Shown here: positions 6,256 through 13,585 of the stretch, in pieces | Numbering within the stretch: the first letter of the stretch is position 1 | How the letters are laid out: each line of letters opens with the position of its first letter | From: Verrucomicrobiia bacterium | Lineage (GTDB): Bacteria > Verrucomicrobiota > Verrucomicrobiia > Limisphaerales > JADLHS01 | DNA length: 35,852 nt | Direction: 5' to 3' | NCBI GenBank assembly: GCA_011525685.1 | Contig: WYBW01000167.1 | Span: 1 to 35,852, forward strand | Translations under genes and position numbers: made by a program | The notes under the pieces: model-generated | What the model saw: only the letters and a program-made list of their open reading frames with translations | Told to the model about the DNA's origin: nothing | The model's database searches: none

Positions 6256-7760
6256 GGTGGTGTGGCCCCTCCCTTGCCAATGCGGCTGAACACGACCCGT
6301 GCGTAGCCCTCCTGATCCAACGCGCGCACGGCGGCCTCCTGCGCCACGCGGAAGACGCCCTCGGCGCCCAGGCCGATGCCCAGCGAGACCACCGTCATCC
6401 CCGCCGCCACCCGGCAGAGTTTCACCCAGCGCAGGTCCCAGAGGCACACTTCGCGCTCGTCCGGGCTGTTCCAAAACGCGCTGTTCCAGATTTTCAACAT
6501 GCTGAACAGCGTCAGGATGCTGGCGACGAGCGAAGCCGCCACCAGCACATACGCGCCTTTTTCGAGACCCACGACGACGATGGCGTATTTGCCCCAGAAC
6601 CCGCTCAAGGGCGGCAACCCGGCCAGCGAAAGCGCCTGGCACAGAAACACCACCCCCAGCCACGGCGCGTGCCGCCAGAGATTGCCCATGCGGTCCAGGT
6701 TGTCCGTGCGGTTGAGGCACAACCCCACGCCGCCGATCAGGAACAAGGACGATTTCACGATGATATGATGAATGACATAAAAGATGCAGGCGGCAAAGGA
6801 AAGTGGCGTGAACAAACCGATGGCCAGCACCATGAACCCGATCTGGCTCAGGATGTGGTAGGCCAGAATGCCGCGGATGAAGTTGCGCGAGATCGCGCCC
6901 AGCACGCCGAAGATCATCGTCGCTCCCGCCAGCCAGGCCAGCAGTTGATGGGCGGGTTCGAGACTGTGCGGCAGCACGGTGCCGAACACGCGCAGCAGGA
7001 CATACACGCCCACCTTGGTCAACATGCCCGCGTACAGGGCCGCCAGCGGAATCGGCAGCGTGGGATAGCTGTTGGGCAACCAGTAGTAGAGCGGAAAGAT
7101 GCCGGCCTTGATGCCGAACACCACCAGCAGCAACAATCCCAGCGCCAGCACACGCGGGTCATCGGCCATCACCGAGGCGCGCATCGCAATGTCCGCGAAG
7201 TTCAGCGTGCCGAACAGGGTGTACGCCAGTCCCGCCGCGCAAAGGAACAACGTGCTGCCGACCAGGTTCACCGCCAGGTATGGAAACGCCTGCTTCACGT
7301 CCCAGTCGTCGGCCTCCAGCGTGAGCAGCGCGTAGGACGCGATGAGCATGATTTCAAACGCGACGAACAGGTTGAACAGGTCGCCGGTGCAGAAGGCCAG
7401 GTTGATGCCGGCCAGCAGGAACTGCGTCAGCGGGAGGCGCAACGGGTGCTCGACGCGAAACGACAGTTCCGCGTAGCCGTAGAGGATTGAGGCGAGCGCG
7501 GTGAATGTGCTCAAGGCCAGCATGATGGCCGCCAGGGGATCAATCACCAGCACGATGCCGAAGGGCGCGCTCCAGTTGCCGAGTGTGAGCACGAACGATT
7601 CGCCGGTGCAGCTTCGCGCCACCAGCCAGAGCGCCAGCGCCAGTTGGACGATCCCCGAACCGGCCACCAGGACGCGGCGCGGCCGGCCCGGCTTGCCCCA
7701 GAACAACACCAGCAAGGCGGTCAGGAGCGGCAACAGGATGGGTAGAATCGTCGGATTCAT
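6252..7760 (-). CDS. mrpD: Mrp Na+/H+ antiporter subunit D (NuoN/NuoM-like)
   Basis: A 502-residue membrane protein homologous to the antiporter-like subunits of complex I, with about 14 helices. Visible landmarks are the N-terminal PILLPLLTALLVLFWG, the conserved membrane Glu in FVAFEIMLIASYALLTLE (about residues 131-148), the LPNSYPTLPIPLAALYAGMLTKVGVYVL segment with its conserved Lys (about 230-255), the broken helix AYHILSQIGFMVLAIG, and LAGLPPLSGFWGKYAIV near residue 390. These are typical proton-channel elements. The gene is 33 bp downstream of mrpC, the only real gap inside the operon, and has no obvious Shine-Dalgarno. MrpD and MrpA are the two large subunits proposed to carry the ion paths. 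Confidence 0.94.
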   Translation of the reverse strand: MNPTILPILLPLLTALLVLFWGKPGRPRRVLVAGSGIVQLALALWLVARSCTGESFVLTLGNWSAPFGIVLVIDPLAAIMLALSTFTALASILYGYAELSFRVEHPLRLPLTQFLLAGINLAFCTGDLFNLFVAFEIMLIASYALLTLEADDWDVKQAFPYLAVNLVGSTLFLCAAGLAYTLFGTLNFADIAMRASVMADDPRVLALGLLLLVVFGIKAGIFPLYYWLPNSYPTLPIPLAALYAGMLTKVGVYVLLRVFGTVLPHSLEPAHQLLAWLAGATMIFGVLGAISRNFIRGILAYHILSQIGFMVLAIGLFTPLSFAACIFYVIHHIIVKSSLFLIGGVGLCLNRTDNLDRMGNLWRHAPWLGVVFLCQALSLAGLPPLSGFWGKYAIVVVGLEKGAYVLVAASLVASILTLFSMLKIWNSAFWNSPDEREVCLWDLRWVKLCRVAAGMTVVSLGIGLGAEGVFRVAQEAAVRALDQEGYARVVFSRIGKGGATPP

Positions 7761-7793
7761 CCGCGGTTGATCTTCACAAGTCTCAGCCCTTCC

Positions 7794-8147
7794 TCATGTG
7801 TGTTCCGAGGTGTCCTGGTCCTCGTACAGCTCCGCGGCGTTGGTGGTTCTTTGGTCCAGGAAAATCCGGTAAAGCAGCAGCACCAGGTAGGCGGTCACCC
7901 CAAAACCAATGACGATGGCCGTCAGGATCAACGCCTGTGGCAGCGGGTCCACCAGCGGCCGGGCCACGCTGCCGACGATGGGCGCGTGCCGGCCCGCGGG
8001 ATTGCCCGACATGCTCAACACCAGCAGGTTCGCCGCGTTGGTCAGCACCACGAAGCCGAACAATATCCGGACGAAGCTGTTTTGCAGGATGAGATACGTG
8101 GCGCAGCCGAACAGCGCGCCGATCAACAGGGCGGTTTCAATTTGCAT
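7794..8147 (-). CDS. mrpC: Mrp Na+/H+ antiporter subunit C (NuoK-like)
   Basis: 117 residues, three helices, homologous to complex I NuoK. Landmarks are IGALFGCATYLILQNSF, ILFGFVVLTNAANLLVLSM, and a last helix starting DPLPQALILTAIVIGFG, where the D-P-L-P-QALILTAIVI stretch is highly typical of MrpC/MnhC/PhaC. The charged tail ends EDQDTSEHT. The upstream frame to 8291 is a shadow of mrpB. The ATG at 8147 overlaps the mrpB 3' end by 11 bases and begins MQIETALL at the first helix. Role: small membrane subunit of the antiporter. Confidence 0.94.
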   Translation of the reverse strand: MQIETALLIGALFGCATYLILQNSFVRILFGFVVLTNAANLLVLSMSGNPAGRHAPIVGSVARPLVDPLPQALILTAIVIGFGVTAYLVLLLYRIFLDQRTTNAAELYEDQDTSEHT

Positions 8148-8697
8148 GGCGTTCCTCCTTGGGGCGGGCGGCGGCTTCCTGACTGGCTGGAGGCGCGTCG
8201 CTCTCGATGGGTTGCTCGACCGGCGAACTGTAGCGGCGTTCCTCCTCGGCCACCAGCGCACGCAGTCCTTGCGCGGACTTGGCGAAGACAAAAATCATCT
8301 TGCAGGTCACCCCCACCACCACCAGAAACACGCCCACGTCAAACAACAACGGCGTGCCGGCGTGGACTTCACCCAGCACGGGGACGTTCGAGAGGTGAAA
8401 TTGAAAGTGTTCGAGAAAGGGCTGGTTCACGAACATCGGCAACATCCCCGCGCCGGCCGCCAGCACCAGGCCGGCCGCCGCCAACAGCACTGGATCGAAG
8501 CGCAGCAGCCGGTGCATCCCCTCCACGCCCACCGCCAGGCTCAGAAAAATCAACGAGATCGCCGTGGCCAGTCCCGCGATGAAGCCGCCGCCCGGCGCGT
8601 TGTGGCCGCGCAGCAGCAGGTAAACGGCGACCACGTTCACCAGGAAGAACACCAGGCGGACCGTCGAGTTGAAGATGAAGGAGCGCGGACCGTTCAT
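8137..8697 (-). CDS. mrpB: Mrp Na+/H+ antiporter subunit B
   Basis: 186 residues with four helices and the MnhB domain: MNGPRSFIFNSTVRLVFFLV, RGHNAPGGGFIAGLATAIS (the signature GHN-PGGGF-AGL loop) and LFDVGVFLVVVGVTCKMI. A hydrophilic tail of about 45 residues rich in Glu, Ala and Pro follows the domain, longer than usual. The start overlaps the mrpA stop in an ATGA junction. A separate mrpB next to mrpA marks the seven-gene (group 1) operon type, as opposed to the six-gene type where A and B are fused. Role: membrane subunit of the Mrp complex. Confidence 0.94.
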   Translation of the reverse strand: MNGPRSFIFNSTVRLVFFLVNVVAVYLLLRGHNAPGGGFIAGLATAISLIFLSLAVGVEGMHRLLRFDPVLLAAAGLVLAAGAGMLPMFVNQPFLEHFQFHLSNVPVLGEVHAGTPLLFDVGVFLVVVGVTCKMIFVFAKSAQGLRALVAEEERRYSSPVEQPIESDAPPASQEAAARPKEERHAN

Positions 8698-11129
8698 GGC
8701 TCCTCCCGTCGTTCCGAATGTTTGATTCCCAACCCCGGCGGCCCCATCGGTCCTTCCTGATATTCCTCCGGCGTCCGTTTGTACCGCATCAACAGGCCGA
8801 GCCCGCCAAGCATTGCGATCACCAGCACGGTGATTTCGCCCAGCGTGTCGAAGCCGCGGAAATCCACCAGAATCGTGTTCACCGCGTTCCGGCCTTCGGC
8901 CAGTTCCACCGTGCGCTCCGTAAAGAACCGCCCAATCCGGTCCGGATGCGGCACGGCATTGAACCAGAGTATGAACGTCGTCATCAAAATGCCCACGCCG
9001 AGCGAAAGCACGACGTTGAGCCGGCGGCGCGCCAGCGACGGGCGGTGGATGATCTCTCCCAGTTCGGAGGAACGTGGGAAGCGGCCCAGCAAAATCAGAA
9101 TCAGGAACAACGTCACCACTTCGATGAGGATTTGCGTGAGGGCGAGGTCCGGCGCCCGATACAACACGTAATAAAACGTGGTCAAAAATCCGGCCACCGA
9201 CAGCGATATGAGCTGGGTTGTCCACCGTCGAAGAATCAACACGCCAACCACCGACAGCGCAATCAGCGCCGCCACAAAGCTGCGGACCGGATGCGGCGCG
9301 AGCGCATCCCATGTCCACGCGCCCGCCGACTCACGAACACTGGGCCACAGGGCGTACCCCATGAAACCGCCCACAACGCACAGCGTGAACGCGATGATCA
9401 CCGGCAGGTAATCCACCGGTTTGTCGGCGCGCAAAAACCGGGTCAGCCACTTGGTGAACTTTGAAAAATGCTCGATGCCGGTCTCGAAGTATTCATCAAA
9501 CCGCAGCCGCCGGGGAATGGCGGCCCAGCGCCAGGCCGTGCGCTGGCCCAGAACGAAAACGCCCAAGCCCAACAGCATCACCGCAAGGCTGACAAACAGC
9601 TCGGTTGTGGGACCATGCCAGAGTGCCAGGTGGGGCGCGGACTGATGCAATCCCTCGACGGCCAACCCTCGCATCAGCGCATCGAGCGGGCCGGTCCACA
9701 ACCCCAGCAGCAGCGCGCCGCCGGCCAGGATCAGCGGCGGCGCCAGAATGGCCGGCGGCGGCGCGTGAAAGTTTTTCTTCACCGCTTCGGATTCCTCCCC
9801 GAGAAACACGTTGGCGAAGAATCGGAACGAGAACGCCACCTTCGCCAGTGAGGTCAACACCACGCACGTTGTGGCGTAAATCCCGAGCGCGCCATGACCG
9901 TTCATCGCCTCGAAGATTTCCTTGAGCATCGTTTCCTTGCTCAGAAAGCCGGTGGTGCCGGGCACGCCGGCCATCGTCGCCGCTGCGATGAGGCAGACGC
10001 CCGCCAGCCAGGGCATTCGCCGCCGCAAACCGCCAAGCTGGCGGATGTCCTGAACGCCGGCAGCGTGGATGACGATCCCGGCCACCATGAACAGGCAGCC
10101 CTTGTAGAAAACATGGTTGAGGATGTGGAGGTAGTCGTACTCGACGCCGTGCGCCGGGCCGAGGCCGTAATAACCGATCAAGTAACCAAGCTGGCTGACG
10201 GTCGAGAAGGCCAGGATTGCCTTGAGATCATTCGCCAGCAGCGCCAGCACCGCGCCGAGCAGCATGGTCGTGAACGCCACCAACGTCAGCAACGGCGCCC
10301 AGAGGCCGTTTTCCACGAACAACGGAAAGATGCGCGCGCAAAGAAAGACGCCCAGTTTCACCATCGTTGCCGAATGGAGATAGGCGCTGACCGGCGTAGG
10401 GGCGGCCATGGCGTTGGGCAACCAGAACTGCAGCGGGAACTGGGCCGACTTGCCAAACGCGCCGAGGAGCAGCAGCACCATGGCCGCGGTCAACCAGCCG
10501 CGATGCTCGGCCAGCGGCAGCCCGCTGCCGAGCAGCACGGCCAGATCGTAAGTGCCCGTCACCAGCCACACCATGATGACCCCGGCCAGCATCAACAGCC
10601 CGGTAAAGCCGGTGATCAACAACGCCTGCCGCGCGCCGATGCGCGACTTTTCCTCGTGATGCAGAAACCCGATCAACAGGAAGGAAGCCAGCCCCGTCAG
10701 CTCCCAGAACACGAAGAGGAGCATGAGGTTGTTGGCCAGCACCGTGCCCAGCATCGCCGCCATGAACAGCGTGAGGTAACAGTAAAACCGGCCATGATGC
10801 TCGTAGTGGTCGTCGAGGTAAAAATTCGCGTAGAAGAAAATCAGCACGCCCACACCGCTCACCACCAACGCGAAGAACAGCGACAGTCCGTCGAGGAGAA
10901 AGGAGAATTGGATGCCGAAGGTGGGAATCCAGGGCCACTCGATGACCTCGCTGCCCGGCAGGCCGATGCGCGCCGCCAAGGACAGCAAGGTCCCCGCGGA
11001 GATCAGCGGAAAGGCGAACGCGAGCCAGCCGACGCGGCGGCCCAACCCCCGCCCGGCCAGCGCCACCAGCGGCGCGCCGAGCAGCGGCAGGACCACAGCC
11101 ACCAGCAAAAGGATGCCGTTCGATTCCAT
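8694..11129 (-). CDS. mrpA: Mrp Na+/H+ antiporter subunit A (NuoL-like)
   Basis: An 811-residue polytopic protein. The first 500 or so residues are NuoL/NuoM-like: membrane Glu in LFVFWELTGLASFLLIGF (about 140-157), Lys in YLHSATMVKLGVF (about 245-258), then FSTVSQLGYLIGYYG and AGVPGTTGFLSKETML. The C-terminal part carries the MbhD/DUF4040 piece around 630-690 (YYVLYRAPDLALTQILIEVVTL) and an MbhE-like end with NTILVDFRGFDTLGEI. The frame opens at 11312, but ATG 11129 begins MESNGILLLVAVVLPLLGAP at the first helix, as in other MrpA proteins; the 61 extra residues are hydrophilic and not family-like. This is the promoter-proximal gene of the seven-gene operon, with a hairpin 11-29 bp upstream of its start. 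Confidence 0.93.
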   Translation of the reverse strand: MESNGILLLVAVVLPLLGAPLVALAGRGLGRRVGWLAFAFPLISAGTLLSLAARIGLPGSEVIEWPWIPTFGIQFSFLLDGLSLFFALVVSGVGVLIFFYANFYLDDHYEHHGRFYCYLTLFMAAMLGTVLANNLMLLFVFWELTGLASFLLIGFLHHEEKSRIGARQALLITGFTGLLMLAGVIMVWLVTGTYDLAVLLGSGLPLAEHRGWLTAAMVLLLLGAFGKSAQFPLQFWLPNAMAAPTPVSAYLHSATMVKLGVFLCARIFPLFVENGLWAPLLTLVAFTTMLLGAVLALLANDLKAILAFSTVSQLGYLIGYYGLGPAHGVEYDYLHILNHVFYKGCLFMVAGIVIHAAGVQDIRQLGGLRRRMPWLAGVCLIAAATMAGVPGTTGFLSKETMLKEIFEAMNGHGALGIYATTCVVLTSLAKVAFSFRFFANVFLGEESEAVKKNFHAPPPAILAPPLILAGGALLLGLWTGPLDALMRGLAVEGLHQSAPHLALWHGPTTELFVSLAVMLLGLGVFVLGQRTAWRWAAIPRRLRFDEYFETGIEHFSKFTKWLTRFLRADKPVDYLPVIIAFTLCVVGGFMGYALWPSVRESAGAWTWDALAPHPVRSFVAALIALSVVGVLILRRWTTQLISLSVAGFLTTFYYVLYRAPDLALTQILIEVVTLFLILILLGRFPRSSELGEIIHRPSLARRRLNVVLSLGVGILMTTFILWFNAVPHPDRIGRFFTERTVELAEGRNAVNTILVDFRGFDTLGEITVLVIAMLGGLGLLMRYKRTPEEYQEGPMGPPGLGIKHSERREEP

Positions 11130-11139
11130 GGTTGCAACT

Positions 11140-11158
11140 CGCGACGTAACGTGTCGCG
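11140..11158 (-). promoter_or_regulatory. Stem-loop just upstream of the mrpA start
   Basis: Inverted repeat CGCGAC (11140-11145) and GTCGCG (11153-11158) with a 7-base loop. In the mrpA transcript it would lie 10 to 29 nt before the start codon, where the ribosome binds, and no Shine-Dalgarno is visible there. It may influence mrpA translation or may be chance in GC-rich DNA. The remaining intergenic sequence to 11382 shows no promoter I can defend. Confidence 0.3.
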
Positions 11159-11382
11159 GAGTATCGCCAACCAAAGACGACACTGTAAACAAGAACCGGT
11201 TTCCGAGGAGAGAACTCCGTGACGCTGACGAAAATTGGTTGAACTCCCAAGTCGGAGCGATGCGGATCATAATCGAGCACGCCGGAGGCTTGCTCTCCCC
11301 AACCCGGTGCATCGTTCCGATTCCGTGGGAAACGATCAGAACCTTCGCGGGTTCATGTCACCGCAAACCGCGGGCCGCGGGT

Positions 11383-12153
11383 TCACTTGCGGTTGCGCAG
11401 ATAGTCTTTCCCCAACGCCTCGCTCAAGGGATCAACGTCATGGGCGCTGAAGCCGTAATGCAGATGCCGCCACCAGCCCTCGGCGAACTTGAACTTCTTC
11501 GAGCATCGCCCCACCAGTCGCGCGTCCGCGTCCGCCTTGGCGATGAAGGAGTTCAATCCCTGGGTGGCCACCAGCCAGTCCTGCTGGCTGCGATGCTCCA
11601 GCAGCGCCCGCCGTTTGATCTCGTGAACCGCCGTGGTGTTGACGAACAATTCCGGCTGCACGGGCTGACGCAACGGATCGAGCATGCTGTGCGGAATGCA
11701 ATGATAGATTGTCAGGTCATAATCGGCCGTGGGCCGCGGCGGGAGCGAGCGAAAATTCGGCATGGCATGCGTGAACGCGGCGGTGACCACCAGCCGGCAG
11801 GTGTTGGTGTGATCCTCCATGTAGTCCACCGGTGGATGCGTGAGAACGACGGCGGGTTGCACCTCCCGGATGATGGCGGCAAGACGGCGCACGAGCTTCA
11901 GGTCGTACACGATCTCCATGTCGTTGCAGAGCGACGGATGAAAGACCGCCCCAAAGACCCTCGCGGCCCGTTGCGCTTCGGCGAGCCGGATGCGGGCCAG
12001 TTCTCGCGCCTTGTGCTTCTGGCTGCCGCAACAGCCATTGGCGACGTTCAGGTAATGGATTTCCCAGCCGGCACGTTGGAGCAGCATCAACGTCCCGGCC
12101 ATGTAAAATTCGATGTCGTCCGGGTGGGCGCCGATGGCGATGGCAGTTTGCAT
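11383..12153 (-). CDS. PIG-L family deacetylase
   Basis: 256 residues of the PIG-L/LmbE zinc-dependent N-acetyl-sugar deacetylase family. The metal site is complete: A-H-P-D-D at residues 9-13 (His10, Asp12 and Asp13) right after the first beta strand, and the second zinc His in YMEDHTNT (Asp114, His115). Members remove acetyl groups from N-acetylglucosamine-type sugars. No signal peptide is seen, so the enzyme is cytoplasmic. It follows the Gfo/Idh gene by 53 bp on the same strand, so the two probably form a sugar-modifying operon. The substrate is not known. The gene ends 253 bp before mrpA, which continues in the same direction, so read-through into the Mrp operon is possible. Confidence 0.9.
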   Translation of the reverse strand: MQTAIAIGAHPDDIEFYMAGTLMLLQRAGWEIHYLNVANGCCGSQKHKARELARIRLAEAQRAARVFGAVFHPSLCNDMEIVYDLKLVRRLAAIIREVQPAVVLTHPPVDYMEDHTNTCRLVVTAAFTHAMPNFRSLPPRPTADYDLTIYHCIPHSMLDPLRQPVQPELFVNTTAVHEIKRRALLEHRSQQDWLVATQGLNSFIAKADADARLVGRCSKKFKFAEGWWRHLHYGFSAHDVDPLSEALGKDYLRNRK

Positions 12154-12206
12154 GGGTTGAACGGGGCTTGGGTTGCGGTCTCGGGCCGCGTCGAATTTTT
12201 CCCAGG

Positions 12207-13241
12207 TTACTTGACCTCCGACAACTTGACGGCCCGGCCGAGTTCGGCGGACTTGTCGGCGGCGAAAATGACCTCATGGGTGCGGACCGCATCGTGGAGC
12301 GAGGTCAGCGGCATTTCGCGTCCGGCCGCCAGCGCGTTGAAGAATGTCTCGAACTGCGTCTGATAAGGATGATCCGAGACATCGCCGGAGTCGCACAGCT
12401 TGAGGGACAGTTCACTCCACTTGTTCTTGTTCAGGCCGAGTTTGGTGGAGTGGAACTTGTTGTCCAGCAGGCTGCCTTCGCTGCCGACCAGATGCGTGTG
12501 GAAGTAATACGGCTGGAGACAGTCAATGCTGGAGGCCACCTTGCCCACGCGGCCATCCTTGAATTTCAAGATCGTCACGCTGGTGGTGGGATACTCATAC
12601 GGTTTCAAGTCCGCGTTGGCCGAGCGGGTGGCGTAGCTGGCGACGCTTTCGACTTCACCGCCCATGCACAACAGCAGCGCGTCCAGGGCGTGGCAGCCCG
12701 CCGACAACAACGAACTCCCGCCCGAATCCTTGCGGACGTTCCAGCGGAACTGGCCATACCACGGCCCGATGCCGTGGTAATAATCCACTTCGCCGTAATG
12801 GATTCTGCCCAACAACCCCGCGTCAATCACCGCCCGTGTGGCCAGGAACTGGCTGGAATGGCGCAACTCGAAACACACACACGTCTTCACCCGCGCCCGC
12901 TTCACCGCCTGTTGCATCGCCCGCAGGTCTTTGAGCGAAAGGCACAGCGGCTTTTCAAGGATGAGATGCTTGCCGGCGCCCGCGGCCTTGATGGCCTGCC
13001 GCGCGTGCCGCGCCGGGTAGCTGCAAATCGAGACGGCATGCAGCGCCGGGTTGGCGAGCATCTTGTCCAGATCGTTATAGACGGTGATGTGACTGCCGTA
13101 TCGGTCGCTCAACTCGGCCTCGTCCAACGGACGCGACGAACAGACCGCCGTGACCTGGGCCAGGGTGGAGGCGTTGAGGGCGGGGATGTGGGCGCTGGCC
13201 GCCCAGCCGTAACCAACGACGCCGACGTTGAATTGTTTCAT
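12207..13241 (-). CDS. Gfo/Idh/MocA family oxidoreductase
   Basis: 344 residues. The N-terminal Rossmann fold for NAD(P) shows VGVVGYGWAASAH (residues 6-18). The family EKP motif is at 96-98 (LILEKPLCLS), with the catalytic Lys at 97. The C-terminal alpha/beta domain carries GGSSLLSAGCHALDALL with the expected His at about 184 and Asp at 187. Such enzymes oxidise or reduce sugars, inositols and their derivatives. The frame begins at 13286, but ATG 13241 (MKQFNVGVVG) sits where family members start. No signal or Tat motif is present, so it is cytoplasmic. It is the likely first gene of a two-gene unit with the PIG-L deacetylase. The substrate cannot be read from the sequence. Confidence 0.9.
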   Translation of the reverse strand: MKQFNVGVVGYGWAASAHIPALNASTLAQVTAVCSSRPLDEAELSDRYGSHITVYNDLDKMLANPALHAVSICSYPARHARQAIKAAGAGKHLILEKPLCLSLKDLRAMQQAVKRARVKTCVCFELRHSSQFLATRAVIDAGLLGRIHYGEVDYYHGIGPWYGQFRWNVRKDSGGSSLLSAGCHALDALLLCMGGEVESVASYATRSANADLKPYEYPTTSVTILKFKDGRVGKVASSIDCLQPYYFHTHLVGSEGSLLDNKFHSTKLGLNKNKWSELSLKLCDSGDVSDHPYQTQFETFFNALAAGREMPLTSLHDAVRTHEVIFAADKSAELGRAVKLSEVK

Positions 13242-13585
13242 GGGTCTGCGTGAATGGGTTTCTGTGTAATTGCCGCGCCATGCCACAAACTTTGCATCAA
13301 CTTGTCAAAGCAAAAGGCCCGGCGATGCCGCAGTCGGGCGCACCCGACTTTCTGACGGGTGGTGGCGGTGGTCGCGCCGCGACCATCCCGCCCGCGTTCA
13401 GCGGACGGAACTGGCTCACCGGCGTGGGGCGTTGCGCCACCGAACGCGGCGCTACTAGTCGCAGCGGGACAAGTTCCACCACGTAGTTCCCATTGACCCT
13501 GAAAGCCAGTGAGAGACGACCGCCGCGGCGCAGGCGTGAATTCGGCGCTTGCGCACACAACCGGGCCGGGCAAGATTCCAGCGAA
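13242..13585. other. 344-bp divergent intergenic region with several hairpins
   Basis: This region lies between the divergently read Gfo/Idh and HtrA-like genes and must hold both promoters, but I see no convincing -35/-10 pair. It contains compact stem-loops: GTCGGG (13333-13338) with CCCGAC (13343-13348) followed by TTTCT, and GGTCGC (13370-13375) with GCGACC (13379-13384). The dense palindromes suggest a decayed interspersed repeat. Small open frames across it have no family features and are not reported as genes. Confidence 0.35.

Noticed and set aside
9894..11222. 442-residue + frame opposite mrpA
   Set aside because: Arg/Gln/His-rich antisense shadow; mrpA on the other strand is unmistakable.
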